Below are positions 9,651 to 18,969 of a stretch of 64,000 nucleotides of DNA, piece by piece. The stretch comes from Oscillatoriaceae cyanobacterium M7585_C2015_266 (GTDB taxonomy: Bacteria > Cyanobacteriota > Cyanobacteriia > Cyanobacteriales > Oscillatoriaceae), in the NCBI GenBank assembly GCA_015295835.1, contig DVEG01000026.1:62001-126000 (forward strand). The letters are read 5' to 3'. The position numbers and the translations under genes were made by a program. Under the pieces are notes generated by a model that was not told the DNA's origin, made no database searches, and was given only the letters and a program-made list of their open reading frames with translations. Within the stretch, counting starts at the first letter, position 1; each line of letters begins with the position of its first letter.

Positions 9651-11738
9651 ATGCCATATTCTAAAAAACCTCTAACTTACCCAGAAAGTCACAAAGTCGA
9701 GCAAGTCGATGACTATCACGGTATAAAAGTACCCGATCCCTATCGCTGGTTAGAAAATCTAGAATCAGAAGAAACAAAAGCTTGGATTGAAGCGCAAAAC
9801 CAAGTCACCTTTAGCTTTCTTAGTGAAATACCAGCGCGAGAACAAATCAAGCAGCGACTGACAAAACTCTGGGATTACGAAAAATATAGCATTCCTTTCA
9901 AAGAAGGAAACCGTTACTTTTATTATAAAAATGACGGCTTGCAAAATCAAAGTGTACTGTACACTTTAACATCTCTCGATGACGAACCTAGAGTTTTACT
10001 CGATCCAAATTTACTTTCGGAAGACGGTACCGTTGCCCTGACAGGAATTGCTATCAGCAAAGACGGGAAATTATTAGCTTACGGTATATCAAAATCCGGT
10101 TCTGACTGGCAAGAGTGGAAAGTGCGCGATATTGAAACCGGAGAAGACTTAAGCGATCACTTGCAGTGGATAAAATTTTCTGGCGCTTCGTGGACACATG
10201 ATTCACAAGGTTTCTTTTATAGTCGTTATGACGAACCGAATGAAGCTACTCAGTTTGAAGACGTTAATTACTACCAAAAATTATTCTATCATCGTTTAGG
10301 AACTCCGCAATCGGAAGATATACTGATTTATCACAGAGCTGAGCAAAAAGAATGGGGGTTTTCCGGCTCGGTTACAGAAGATGGCAGATATCTAATTATA
10401 TCAGTTTGGCGAGGAACAGATACAAAAAATCTTGTCTTTTACAAAGACTTAACAGAGCCGAATGGAAAAGTAGTAGAATTAATTAGCTTCTTTGAGGCAA
10501 AATATAGTTTCATAGATAATGACGGCTCGGTTTTCTGGTTTCAGACAGATTTAGATGCACCGCGCGGGCGAGTGATTGCAATTGATACAAAAAACCCAGA
10601 ACGCGAGCGCTGGCAAGAAATTATCCCCCAAGCGGCTGAAACCCTCGAAGGAGTCGGTTTACTTAACAATCAATTTGTAACTGCTTATCTCAAAGACGCC
10701 CACACTCAAATTAAAATCTTCGATCTCAGCGGTTCTTTTATAAAGGAAATAGAACTTCCGGGTATTGGCTCGGTAGATGGATTCAGCGGTAAACGCTACG
10801 ATACAGAAACTTTCTACAGCTTTACTAGCTTCACTACGCCAACAACTATCTACCGCTACGATATGGTGACGGGAGAAAGCACTATCTTCCGTCAGCCAAA
10901 GGTAGATTTCAATCCTGAAGATTACGAAACAAAACAAATTTTCTACAACAGCAAAGATGGCACCCGCGTGCCTATGTTTATCACCCACAAAAAGGGAATT
11001 AAACTAGATGGAAATAACCCTACTTATCTTTATGGCTACGGTGGCTTTAATGTATCTCTGACACCGAGTTTCTCAGTGAGTGTGTTAGTATGGATGGAGT
11101 TAGGCGGAGTTTATGCGATGCCAAACCTGCGCGGCGGCGGCGAGTATGGCGAAGAGTGGCACCAAGCGGGAATGAAACAAAACAAGCAAAACGTATTTGA
11201 TGATTTTATCGCGGCGGCTGAGTGGTTGATTGATAATAAATATACGTCACCAGAAAAATTAGCGATTGGCGGGGGAAGTAATGGGGGATTATTAGTTGCT
11301 GCCTGCATGATTCAGCGCCCCGATTTGTTTGCTGCAGCACTGCCGGCGGTGGGAGTTATGGATATGTTGCGCTTCCACAAATTTACCATTGGTTGGGCTT
11401 GGTGTTCTGAATACGGTAATCCTGACGATCCGGAAGATTTTAAAACTCTTTATGCTTATTCGCCTTTGCATAATCTTAAACCTGGTACGGCTTATCCGGC
11501 AACAATGATTACAACTGCCGAACGTGATGATCGCGTTATTCCCGCTCATAGTTTTAAGTTTGCGGCGGCTTTGCAAGCAGCTCATGCCGGAGATAATCCA
11601 GTTTTGATTCGGATTGAAACAAAGGCAGGGCACGGTGCTGGCAAGCCTACTGCTAAGATTATTGAGGAAGCAGCAGATAAGTGGGCGTTTTTGGTGCGAG
11701 CGCTCGATATCGAAGTGCCCGTATCTAACGAATCTTAG
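9651..11738 (+). CDS. Prolyl oligopeptidase family serine peptidase (S9A)
   Basis: The 695-residue protein begins with the conserved DDYHGIKVPDPYRWLE of S9A peptidases. A beta-propeller region follows (about residues 70-400), then an alpha/beta-hydrolase domain. The nucleophile is Ser543 in GGGSNGGLL, the acid lies in ERDDRVIP, and the His is 661 in KAGHGAGK. Family members cleave after proline in short peptides, usually in the cytoplasm. No signal peptide is visible. The length matches the family. A strong hairpin terminator follows within 15 bp of the stop. Confidence 0.93.
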   Translation: MPYSKKPLTYPESHKVEQVDDYHGIKVPDPYRWLENLESEETKAWIEAQNQVTFSFLSEIPAREQIKQRLTKLWDYEKYSIPFKEGNRYFYYKNDGLQNQSVLYTLTSLDDEPRVLLDPNLLSEDGTVALTGIAISKDGKLLAYGISKSGSDWQEWKVRDIETGEDLSDHLQWIKFSGASWTHDSQGFFYSRYDEPNEATQFEDVNYYQKLFYHRLGTPQSEDILIYHRAEQKEWGFSGSVTEDGRYLIISVWRGTDTKNLVFYKDLTEPNGKVVELISFFEAKYSFIDNDGSVFWFQTDLDAPRGRVIAIDTKNPERERWQEIIPQAAETLEGVGLLNNQFVTAYLKDAHTQIKIFDLSGSFIKEIELPGIGSVDGFSGKRYDTETFYSFTSFTTPTTIYRYDMVTGESTIFRQPKVDFNPEDYETKQIFYNSKDGTRVPMFITHKKGIKLDGNNPTYLYGYGGFNVSLTPSFSVSVLVWMELGGVYAMPNLRGGGEYGEEWHQAGMKQNKQNVFDDFIAAAEWLIDNKYTSPEKLAIGGGSNGGLLVAACMIQRPDLFAAALPAVGVMDMLRFHKFTIGWAWCSEYGNPDDPEDFKTLYAYSPLHNLKPGTAYPATMITTAERDDRVIPAHSFKFAAALQAAHAGDNPVLIRIETKAGHGAGKPTAKIIEEAADKWAFLVRALDIEVPVSNES

Positions 11739-11749
11739 AAAAATTCAGG

Positions 11750-11780
11750 AACCCGGTTTTTTGAAGAAACCGGGTTTATC
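11750..11780 (+). terminator. Hairpin terminator after prolyl oligopeptidase; copy of a dispersed repeat
   Basis: AACCCGGTTT (11750-11759) pairs perfectly with AAACCGGGTT (11767-11776) around a 7-nt loop and is followed by T-rich sequence. A diverged copy of the same hairpin lies at 24249-24278. Confidence 0.7.
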
Positions 11781-11786
11781 TGGAGA

Positions 11787-12152
11787 TTACTCAACCGTTA
11801 AATTTACATTTTCTTGGCAGAAATTAACGAGAGCTGCTCCCCCCGCCACCGACTCATCTTCAAACCCTACTGTGATTGCCCAATTGCAGCCAGTATTATT
11901 ATTTGATTCATCCCAGACTAAGGTTACTGTTTCTCCTGGTTCAATTTTACTATTTTGTAATTCAAATGTTCCTATAGATTCACCGCTCTCAGCATCAGCA
12001 GCCGCCACAACGACAAGAGCTTGACTTGTTTTATTTGTCAATGTAAACTTGTACTGTTCTGGTTTTTGTCCTGAATCTTGCGCGATTAGGAAGTTTCCCG
12101 ATTTATCAGCTAACTCATAGGCATTGCCAGCCAGAGAAAATTTAAAAAGGTG
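11787..12152 (-). pseudogene. Headless small ORF, possibly decayed hypothetical protein gene
   Basis: On the minus strand the frame is open for about 121 codons between a TGA at 12153-12155 and a stop at 11787. It reads like a genuine protein: near the start KFSLAGNAYELADKSG, then QKPEQYKFTLTNKTSQ, later a Gly/Asp-rich beta-like C-terminus with FELQNSKIEPGETVTL. No ATG or GTG exists before the coding-like sequence begins; the only usual start is an internal TTG at 12041 that would remove 37 coding-like codons. Either translation starts at a rare codon or the 5' end has been lost. I do not recognise the family. The gene converges on prolyl oligopeptidase. Confidence 0.5.
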
Positions 12153-12468
12153 TCAATAGGTAAAAAGAATCATAGATGTTTCCTTGCACTATTCCAAAAG
12201 CACACGGAAGAGCTCACAGAAAAAACAGATTTACTATCACACCTGATGCCAAATTTTGATATCTAGATTGTGTAACCCCTGGACCCCAAAACCCATGAAG
12301 CTTATCACCACATAATGGCCGCTTCTAGAAGAAAGCGTAACATAAATTTGTTAAAAAAAATAAATGGTTATTTCATAGAAAAAATATAAATTTTAAGGAA
12401 CAATTTCTGGGATTATTACGTCACCATAAGATAAGATTGTCTATCATATAAATTCTCCGGAGTAGATT
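12153..12468. other. Intergenic, 316 bp, no gene seen
   Basis: AT-rich sequence with several A-runs. It should hold the promoter of the FHA gene to the right; no clear -35/-10 pair, hairpin terminator or repeat is apparent. A short open stretch near 12200-12255 is too short to call. Confidence 0.5.
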
Positions 12469-12810
12469 GTGATTACTCTTACCTTGGTGCATCGCATTCC
12501 ACATCTTCCCTGTCAAAGCTGGACATTTAACGACAGTTCGGTGATTCGCGTCGGGCGGGCGAGCGACAATGACGTGATTGTGCACAGCGCTGTCGTATCT
12601 CGCCACCACCTAGAGTTAAGGCGCTGGGGTTGTAAGTGGAAAATTATCAATTTGGGGAGTAACGGTACTTATATAGACGAGCGCTCGATAAAAGAAGCAT
12701 TTCTAACAAACAATACAGTTGTGCGTTTGGCCAGGTCTGGGCCTCAGTTGCAAATATCGATGGAAGCGACGCAGTTTAAGAATTTATCAAAAGTTCCACT
12801 AACAGTCTGA
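12469..12810 (+). CDS. FHA-domain protein
   Basis: The 113-residue protein is a single forkhead-associated domain: IRVGRASDNDV around residues 26-36, SRHHLELR around 44-51 and NLGSNGTYIDERSI around 61-74. These include the conserved Gly-Arg, Ser-x-x-His and Asn-Gly that bind phosphothreonine peptides. Translation appears to start at GTG 12469, preceded by a CTCCGGAG stretch that can serve as ribosome binding site. No kinase or phosphatase gene is adjacent, so the partner is unknown. The 3' end overlaps the converging FAD oxidoreductase by 12 bp. Confidence 0.85.
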   Translation: MITLTLVHRIPHLPCQSWTFNDSSVIRVGRASDNDVIVHSAVVSRHHLELRRWGCKWKIINLGSNGTYIDERSIKEAFLTNNTVVRLARSGPQLQISMEATQFKNLSKVPLTV

Positions 12811-13914
12811 TAACCCAGCCAGAATGCAAGAGCGAATTTCCAAGGCTGTTGCCGGTGCAAGCAACACACCATTGCGGTAATGAGCTGTAGCTAAAAGCAC
12901 ATTGCGGAAACCGGGTAAATAACCGATAATCGGAGCTGGTTGTCTTTCGGGGCGAGGGCGCAATCCCGACCAAGTTTTTACCACCGTTGCACTTGCTAAA
13001 GGGGGGCAAAAAGCGATCGCCTGTTGCCAAACCGCCTCAAGTAAAGCAGGATTAGCGACTAACTCCCCACTATCGTTAGGAAACTCTACCGTAGCACCCA
13101 CCCAATAATCCCCACCACCCACAGGGGCGATGTGGACGTCATTGCCACTAATTACCGGCTGAAAATCAGGATTACCAATAGGATGTGGCAGTCGCAGTTG
13201 CAATCCTTGACCTAAAACTGGTCGAATATCAACTGGTTGTGAAAGAGCAGAGGTGAGCGCTAAAGAACCCAATCCAGCCGCGACAACCAACCAATCGACC
13301 TCAATAGTTCCCGATGTAGTGTGAATCTGACGGCAAGTGCGTTGAGAGGAGGCATCCGGTGCAGTCGATTCCACCTTGTCAACGCTAACGCCAAATTGAA
13401 AAATGGCGCCTTGACGTTTGGCGGCGTCAACCAAAGCACGGGTGAGAACAGTTGGATCGAGTTGGCGATCGCGAGGAGAATAAATACCCGCCGCCACATT
13501 CTCCACATTCAGGTGAGGGCAAGCATATTTAACTTTCTCCGCCTCCCAGATTTCTAATTCATAGCCTTGGGAGCGGCGGATTGCTGCCAGACTTTGCCAG
13601 CGGGGCAGCTCTTCGGCTTGAAAGCAGAGCATCAAGATTCCCTGGCGGTTGAATGGGATTGTTCGTTGCGTAAGGGCTTCTAATTCGGGAATAAGAGTTT
13701 CGTAGCGTTCTAAGCTAGTTTTGCGCAGCTGCCAATTTCTGCCCTTAACTTTTTGACTGACGGCGCCGACGAGAATGCCGAGGGAAGCAGAAGTTGCGCC
13801 AGCAGCCGGGGCTTGTTTTTCCAGTACAGTGACTTGTAGCCCAGGAACGAGGCTGAGTTCATAGGCGATCGCTGCTCCCACGACACCGCAGCCAATTACC
13901 GCAACTTTACTCAT
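12799..13914 (-). CDS. FAD-dependent oxidoreductase (DAO/glycine-oxidase-like)
   Basis: The 371-residue protein has an N-terminal dinucleotide-binding loop VAVIGCGVVGAAIAYEL, an ELEKQ-like acidic strand end (VLEKQAPAAGATSASLG), and a C-terminal flavin-contact segment TWSGLRPRPERQPAPIIGY with HYRNGVLLAPATA. This is the D-amino-acid oxidase/glycine oxidase (ThiO/DadA) superfamily. In cyanobacteria a ThiO-type enzyme supplies iminoglycine for thiamine thiazole, but no thi gene is next to it, so the substrate stays open. It is cytosolic, with no signal peptide. It overlaps the 3' end of the FHA gene by 12 bp. Confidence 0.8.
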   Translation of the reverse strand: MSKVAVIGCGVVGAAIAYELSLVPGLQVTVLEKQAPAAGATSASLGILVGAVSQKVKGRNWQLRKTSLERYETLIPELEALTQRTIPFNRQGILMLCFQAEELPRWQSLAAIRRSQGYELEIWEAEKVKYACPHLNVENVAAGIYSPRDRQLDPTVLTRALVDAAKRQGAIFQFGVSVDKVESTAPDASSQRTCRQIHTTSGTIEVDWLVVAAGLGSLALTSALSQPVDIRPVLGQGLQLRLPHPIGNPDFQPVISGNDVHIAPVGGGDYWVGATVEFPNDSGELVANPALLEAVWQQAIAFCPPLASATVVKTWSGLRPRPERQPAPIIGYLPGFRNVLLATAHYRNGVLLAPATALEIRSCILAGLSDC

Positions 13915-14030
13915 TGTATTATCTGGTTTAGATTTTATAGCAATCTTGCATAAGCGGCAACGAGCGGAGAGGGCAGTTCTTGGCTACCTGCTGCTCGCCG
14001 CTCGAACTTTTGTTGAAAATCTAAAATATA

Positions 14031-14489
14031 CTAAGCTTTCGGAACCATCTGTAAGAATGCGTCAATATCCTTCAAGGCTTCCCGGTAATTATTGAAAGCT
14101 GTTTCGTAATCCCCGACTTGAGCTGCTTTGTCTAGCGCCTCCAAGTGTGTAAATACTTCTTTAGCAATTTTACGTGACTGTGCCTGATCTTTTGGCAGCA
14201 GATTACGGCTGAGGTAGGCCATATCTTGCCGCAGGGTTCCCAAGGGACCGTGGATAAACATATTAACATACACCCAATTGCGTTCTTTGATCAACGGTTC
14301 GAGTTCCGAGGTGATGCGCTCGCGAGCTTTGAGAATTGGGGGTACGTATTTTTGCTGAATTTGCTCAATCTGAGCTGGTGTATAAGTTGACGTTTTTGGC
14401 GCCGCTGCCAGGTTACTAAAACTAACCGTAAACGTTGCCAACACTGCTAGGAAGAATGCCAAAATAGACCTTTGACGTAAGATTCCCAT
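14031..14489 (-). CDS. psbQ: Photosystem II protein PsbQ (CyanoQ)
   Basis: The 152-residue protein has a Sec-type N-terminal signal with an Ala-rich cleavage region (SNLAAAPK), then the four-helix PsbQ domain: QIEQIQQKYVPPILKAR, RNWVYVNMFIHGPLG and a long helix to the end (DIDAFLQMVPKA). CyanoQ is an extrinsic lumenal subunit that stabilises the oxygen-evolving side of photosystem II. In Synechocystis it is a lipoprotein, as I recall. Here the whole protein contains no cysteine, so there is no lipobox. The gene is monocistronic by position. Confidence 0.9.
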   Translation of the reverse strand: MGILRQRSILAFFLAVLATFTVSFSNLAAAPKTSTYTPAQIEQIQQKYVPPILKARERITSELEPLIKERNWVYVNMFIHGPLGTLRQDMAYLSRNLLPKDQAQSRKIAKEVFTHLEALDKAAQVGDYETAFNNYREALKDIDAFLQMVPKA

Positions 14490-14577
14490 AATTTAAAGCC
14501 ATTTGCTCAAAATTAGTTCTGTCAACAAAATATATCAAGATACTGCAACATTTTCCCTGCCTGTAGTATATTTGCTC

Positions 14578-14622
14578 TATCAAAAAGCAAATGGAAAAAG
14601 TGTTTCACTTTTTGTATCTGCT
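14578..14622 (-). terminator. Hairpin with AAAAAGTG/CACTTTTT stem
   Basis: A perfect 8-bp inverted repeat around a 3-nt loop, extended by a looser AAAGCA/TGCTTT outer stem. It lies between the end of the hypothetical gene at 14768 and psbQ. It is likely a terminator for the former and could function in either direction. Confidence 0.5.
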
Positions 14623-14640
14623 TTCTCACTTATCGTTAGA

Positions 14641-14664
14641 GACGGGGGTATTGAGAATAGCCCC
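14641..14664. other. GC-rich inverted repeat
   Basis: CGGGGGTATT and AATAGCCCCCG form a near-perfect stem with one bulge around a GAG loop, 150 bp upstream of psbQ. There is no T-run, so it looks structural or regulatory rather than a terminator. Confidence 0.4.
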
Positions 14665-14767
14665 CGCTCGACTAGGGCAAGGGATACCATCACTGGCTGA
14701 GCTTGACGATTAGAGCTTATCTAATAGCGATCGCTATCTTACCCCCAATCCCATGCCCTCTTGACCT

Positions 14768-15286
14768 TTAAAATATTCTAAATCTGCGCTCACTGTCATT
14801 GTTAATTGTGCCATTAATACCAATCGCACTGCAAGATCCTATCCAAGTTTCACGAGATTGAGGATGCACAAGCGTGAAATTGGAACCATTAAAATTGCCG
14901 CTGACTGGCTGAATAGTATTATTTTGAGCGGAATTGATTTGCTCTGCTGACCAGTTCCCATTATTTTGAACTTGAATATTTTGAAATATCCCCTGACTGA
15001 TAACTTGATTGTTTTTTTGAAGCAATACCCAAGATAGAGTTTTTCCGGGACGAATGTAATTACTGCACGGCAGTGCTTGTTGCGCGAACAGGAAAAAGCG
15101 TTTTTGAGTTATGGAAGTGGCTGAGGCAGCGCTAATTATTAAAATAACTAGCCAGCCAAAGGCTGTCAGTGAAAGCAGGGTGTTAAGCCTACTGCAAGCA
15201 GCAAATTTAGCCCTTGCTCTCCCGAAGGCCATTATAGGGCAAGTAATCACTGCGAAATTTTGACTTAAATTTGTGAAACCCTTCAT
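14768..15286 (-). CDS. Hypothetical protein with N-terminal membrane segment
   Basis: The open frame codes for up to 172 residues. I do not recognise the family. A hydrophobic stretch at about residues 37-57 (TAFGWLVILIISAASA) could be a signal anchor, followed by a polar, Asn/Gln-rich, probably extracytoplasmic part with two spaced cysteines (LPCSNY and GSCSAIG). An internal ATG at about 15232 (MAFGRARAKF) is an alternative start that gives a shorter, basic N-terminus before the hydrophobic segment. Its layout resembles minor pilin-like or secreted proteins, but no diagnostic motif is present. It lies between psbQ and petA on the same strand, with terminators on both sides. Confidence 0.55.
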   Translation of the reverse strand: MKGFTNLSQNFAVITCPIMAFGRARAKFAACSRLNTLLSLTAFGWLVILIISAASATSITQKRFFLFAQQALPCSNYIRPGKTLSWVLLQKNNQVISQGIFQNIQVQNNGNWSAEQINSAQNNTIQPVSGNFNGSNFTLVHPQSRETWIGSCSAIGINGTINNDSERRFRIF

Positions 15287-15422
15287 ATTTCTTTACCTTT
15301 TTAAATTTATAAACTTTGACACATCTGTTTTAATTTTAGCGCTGTCAAAATAATAAAAAGCTGAGTCCGACTGGCAAATAAATTACTTTCTTAAAATTTG
15401 GGCTCCTACTAAAAACAGCTAC

Positions 15423-15452
15423 AAAAAAAAGAGGGTAATCCCCCTTTTTTTT
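15423..15452 (-). terminator. Rho-independent terminator of petC-petA
   Basis: Read on the minus strand, a GGGGG-ATTA-CCCTC hairpin flanked by A8 and T8 begins 24 bp after the petA stop. It is probably bidirectional. Confidence 0.8.
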
Positions 15453-15475
15453 GCTACAAAAAATTCAGATAAAAA

Positions 15476-16465
15476 TTAGAAATTCATCTCTGCCGCTTGA
15501 ACTTTTTCGACTTGTTTTTTCTTGAGAATCAACAAAATTTGAGACAGAGAAACAATGGCGAAGAAAGCAAGCAGCCCTTTAATCCGAGCCGGGCTTTGCA
15601 AGACTATTTCTACATCTTTTTGACCAAAACCCCCTACATTCGGATTATTAGTTAGAGCAGCCCCAGCAGCAATTTCTTGTCCTTCAGAAACAATCAATTC
15701 GGGACCGGGGGGAATAGAATCGACAACGGTTTCGCCATTAGCGGTTTGAATAGTGACTTCATAGCCGCCCTCTTCCAACTGGCTAATTTTCGTCACCGTA
15801 CCGGCAGCAGAAGCGTTGTAAACAGCGTTATTGCTCTTGTTACCAGTAGGATAAATTTGACCACGCCCGCGATTGCCGCCAACATGAATAGAATATTTGC
15901 CGTAGTGGATATTTTTATCCGTTTCGGGGTTGGGAGAAAGAACGGGGAAAACAATTTCTTGGTATTGTTCGCCTGGTAGAGGACCGACAAGAATAATGTT
16001 TTCCTTGTCTTCACTGTAGGGTTGGAAATACACACCCTCGACTTTTTCCTTCATTTCTTCAGGAATTCGGTCTTCAGGTGCGATTTTGAAGCCTTCTGGC
16101 AGCATTAATACGGCACCGACATTTAGGGGACCTTTACTGCCGTCGCCTAAGACTTGTTGAGTGCCTTTTTCGTAAGGAATTTTGACAACTGCTTCAAATA
16201 CCGTGTCTGGTAAAACTGCTTGGGGAACTTCTATTTGGGTGGGTTTAGAGCCGAGGTGACAGTTGGCGCAGACAATCCGCCCGGTTGGTTCTCGAGGGGT
16301 TTCAGGGGCAGTTTGTTGTGCCCAGAAAGGATAGGCTGCAGCCGACTGGGGTGCGACGAAGTCACTGCCGAGGAAAAGAGTTATTGTTGCTATGCCGAGC
16401 AGGATACTTTTGATAACTGCCTTGTAGCTGTTGTGGAATATAACGGACAAAGAGAATTTCTTCAT
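15476..16465 (-). CDS. petA: Cytochrome f of the cytochrome b6f complex
   Basis: The precursor is about 329 residues: a signal peptide ending [11 protein letters not shown], where the mature N-terminal Tyr supplies the axial haem ligand; the c-type haem site CANCH; a long lumenal domain with [11 protein letters not shown]; and one C-terminal membrane helix ending [15 protein letters not shown]. Cytochrome f passes electrons from the Rieske centre to plastocyanin or cytochrome c6. The frame is open back to 16561, but the ATG at 16465 gives the usual precursor length and signal peptide. Upstream ATGs give a non-hydrophobic extension. It follows petC in the conserved petC-petA operon. Confidence 0.95.
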   Translation of the reverse strand: MKKFSLSVIFHNSYKAVIKSILLGIATITLFLGSDFVAPQSAAAYPFWAQQTAPETPREPTGRIVCANCHLGSKPTQIEVPQAVLPDTVFEAVVKIPYEKGTQQVLGDGSKGPLNVGAVLMLPEGFKIAPEDRIPEEMKEKVEGVYFQPYSEDKENIILVGPLPGEQYQEIVFPVLSPNPETDKNIHYGKYSIHVGGNRGRGQIYPTGNKSNNAVYNASAAGTVTKISQLEEGGYEVTIQTANGETVVDSIPPGPELIVSEGQEIAAGAALTNNPNVGGFGQKDVEIVLQSPARIKGLLAFFAIVSLSQILLILKKKQVEKVQAAEMNF

Positions 16466-16564
16466 CTGCAATTGGAATATTTCAGAAATAAAGGTCAAAT
16501 CAACATAGTGTTGAGTGTGGAGGTTGAATTTTTTCATCACTTCACGCTCAACACTCGACACTGA

Positions 16565-17104
16565 TTAAGCCCACCAAGGATCTTCGCCGGTGCGAAAGTC
16601 TGTTTCGGTCCACGGCGTTAAAGTGACTTTGTCGTCTACCACTTCTACATGAACGAGGGCCAAAGATAGAGGAGCAGGCCCGCGCACCACTTTGCCGGTG
16701 GTGTCGTACTGGGAGCCGTGGCAAGGACATATGAATTTATTCTCGCTAGCATTCCAGGGAACGACGCAGCCCAGGTGGGTGCATACGGCATTTATCCCGT
16801 AGTTGGCAATTGAGGATTCGCTCTCTACTACGATGTAGGTGGGATCGCCTTTTAGCCCCTGGGCTAAGACGCGCTCGCCTACTTTGTGGCTAGCCAAAAA
16901 CTTGCTGAGACTGATGTCATTACCGAGGGCATCTTTAGCGGTGACGCCTCCACTGCTTCCGCCTTTGGATGGCGGGATGAAATATTTGACTACTGGATAC
17001 AGGGCACCCAGTGCTGTACCGGTGACTGCACCAAAAGCGAGAAAGTTGAGAAATTGACGACGCCCCATATCGGGTACATCTGCTGAGCCAGAGATTTGAG
17101 CCAT
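16565..17104 (-). CDS. petC: Cytochrome b6f Rieske iron-sulfur subunit
   Basis: The 179-residue protein has an N-terminal [16 protein letters not shown] segment (twin-Arg-like basic pair before a hydrophobic anchor), a Gly/Ser hinge (PSKGGSSGG), and the [2Fe-2S] cluster motifs CTHLGC and CPCHGS, with two Cys and two His as ligands. It receives electrons from plastoquinol and passes them to cytochrome f. The RR pair suits Tat export, and tatC lies 2.6 kb away. It is followed by petA and is divergent from the DUF3067 gene. The ATG at 17104 is preceded by a short AGG. Confidence 0.95.
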   Translation of the reverse strand: MAQISGSADVPDMGRRQFLNFLAFGAVTGTALGALYPVVKYFIPPSKGGSSGGVTAKDALGNDISLSKFLASHKVGERVLAQGLKGDPTYIVVESESSIANYGINAVCTHLGCVVPWNASENKFICPCHGSQYDTTGKVVRGPAPLSLALVHVEVVDDKVTLTPWTETDFRTGEDPWWA

Positions 17105-17303
17105 GACCTGTGCTGCTTTATGTGTTAAGTTATTTATCTAATCCCACCACGAGTCTATTTGGTTATACAGGCTACTCGGTAGTGGGTATGATAATTGCCT
17201 TAATATTTCACTTTACAGCCTTTCTGAGAGCTTTATTGCTTTTTTTTAAGCTGCTCGGAAATTATGAACAAATGTAAATAAATCTCAGGAATCGGGAAAA
17301 GCT

Positions 17304-17621
17304 ATGACTGGCAATGATTTGCGTCAGATGCTGTTGGCAAAATGGGGACGCTCCTATGACATCCAACTACGGCGGATTCATGGTAAGATTTTTATGCAAG
17401 TAATGTGGAAGTACCTTGAGCAAGCTTCTTTCCCAATGACGGAGGCTTCTTATGAAGCACATCTAAATGCGATCGCCAACTATCTGCACGCTTGGGGAAG
17501 TGTAGAACAAGTGCAAGAGTACATCTACCAAACCCGCGAGCGCCCCCGCCTCGGTAAGGCAGTCAGCATTCCCCTAAACTTGGGTGAGCGCGCTTCTGAA
17601 TGGCTAATTGACAATCCTTAA
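17304..17621 (+). CDS. DUF3067 protein
   Basis: The 105-residue soluble protein carries the DUF3067 pattern: MTGNDLRQMLLAKWGRSYD, RRIHGKIFMQVMWKYLEQ and GKAVSIPLNLGERASEWL. The family is restricted to oxygenic phototrophs as far as I know and is frequently divergent from petC, as here, with a shared 199-bp promoter region. A role in electron-transport assembly or regulation would be guilt by association only. The ATG at 17304 follows a GGGAAAAG stretch. Confidence 0.75.
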   Translation: MTGNDLRQMLLAKWGRSYDIQLRRIHGKIFMQVMWKYLEQASFPMTEASYEAHLNAIANYLHAWGSVEQVQEYIYQTRERPRLGKAVSIPLNLGERASEWLIDNP

Positions 17622-17856
17622 GCGCTCTATTTTTAGGGAGTTGACTGCTAATTTTTTCTCTCTACTAAAAAAATACAATTTTTTCACAAAAAAAAATGAG
17701 AGTTCTCAATACCCCAACAGTAAAAATACTATCCCCTGCGCCCGCGAGCCCCGACTTGCTTGCCTAAAGCTAGCTAAGGTTAGAGCGGTAGTAATAAAAT
17801 TGTATGTAAATTAAGATAATATCTACGTGTTTTTCCGGCTAGAGTCGCTCCCTTGT

Positions 17857-18969
17857 TTAGCGATTCTGGCTCGGATAATAACCCAGCATTGGCAAAGTTA
17901 CACTGAAAGTTGTGCCTACCCCGACTTCACTTTCAACAGAAATACTGCCGTTATAGATTTCCAGAGCTCGCTTGACAATCGCTAAACCTATTCCCGTACC
18001 GTCAGATGTGGAAGCATTGTTAGCCCGATGGAAAAGTTCAAATAAGTGTTCCCGATCCTCTGGAGGAATGCCGATCCCTTCATCTTTTATACGGAAAACA
18101 ATCTCGTTATTAGAGCCACTGAGTTCTAAATAAATTGAGGTACCTTCTGGAGAATATTTGACTGCATTTAGCAGCAAATTTAGTAATATTTGTCTCAACA
18201 GTGTGCGATCTGCTGCTACGGTAGCGTAGGGGCAAGTGTCAGTAAATATAAGTTGTTTATTGGTTTTAGTTACTGTTTGAACGTCTTGCCAAACTTCCTG
18301 GCAAAAAACTGGCAAATCTAAAGGTACTGGTTTGAGTTTTACTTTTTCTGCTTCTGCTTTGCTAATAGTTAGAAAGCCTTCGCTCAATTCTGTCATGTTT
18401 TTGACAGCTTGGGCTATTTTATCAAAATATTTATGTCGAGCCTCTGGCGTCATTTTTTGACTGTGCAGCTTCAGCAAGCTATTGGCGGCAGCAATCACAG
18501 TCAGAGCAGCTCTCAACTCGTGAGATACCATGGAAACAAAATGATCTTTTAGTTGTTTTTCTTTTTGCAGAGCTTCTTTTAACGCTGCTTCAGCATGTTT
18601 GCGATCGCTAATATCTGCTACCGTGCCTTCATATCCTATCAATTCTCCTATGGGATCATAAATAGGGCGGATGTTTTCGCAAATCCATATAATACTGCCA
18701 TCCGCCCTATAAACCTGAGACTCAAATTGATAGACACATTTTTGCTCCTTTAACAATTCGATCAACTCTTCATGTCTTCTTGGATCAACATACATCTGAG
18801 CCTTTATATTTTCACTTGTTGCAATTAATTGTTCGGGATTTTCATAACCATAAATCCGAGCTACTTGCAAATTCGCTATCAAAAATTTCCCTTTTGCTGT
18901 TGCTTGAAATATTCCTATAAGGGCGTTTTCAAACAATTGTCTATAGGGCTCTTCAATTTGGTTAGTCAT
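17857..18969 (-). CDS. PAS-domain sensor histidine kinase
   Basis: About 370 residues. A PAS domain starts right away (YRQLFENALIGIFQAT) with its PAC segment (YEGTVADISDRK) ending near residue 125. HisKA follows with the phospho-accepting His in SMVSHELRAALTV near residue 150. HATPase_c has NLLLNAVKYSPEG, DEGIGIPPED, LFELFHRAN and DGTGIGLAIV, all intact. There is no membrane segment, so the kinase is cytosolic and senses through PAS. The frame opens earlier at a GTG (19059), but the ATG at 18969 begins at the conserved domain and has an AAGG upstream. No response regulator is adjacent (orphan kinase). Confidence 0.85.
   Translation of the reverse strand: MTNQIEEPYRQLFENALIGIFQATAKGKFLIANLQVARIYGYENPEQLIATSENIKAQMYVDPRRHEELIELLKEQKCVYQFESQVYRADGSIIWICENIRPIYDPIGELIGYEGTVADISDRKHAEAALKEALQKEKQLKDHFVSMVSHELRAALTVIAAANSLLKLHSQKMTPEARHKYFDKIAQAVKNMTELSEGFLTISKAEAEKVKLKPVPLDLPVFCQEVWQDVQTVTKTNKQLIFTDTCPYATVAADRTLLRQILLNLLLNAVKYSPEGTSIYLELSGSNNEIVFRIKDEGIGIPPEDREHLFELFHRANNASTSDGTGIGLAIVKRALEIYNGSISVESEVGVGTTFSVTLPMLGYYPSQNR

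Noticed and set aside
16466-16561. Upstream in-frame extension of petA
   Set aside because: It would put 32 polar residues before the signal peptide; the family starts at the ATG at 16465.
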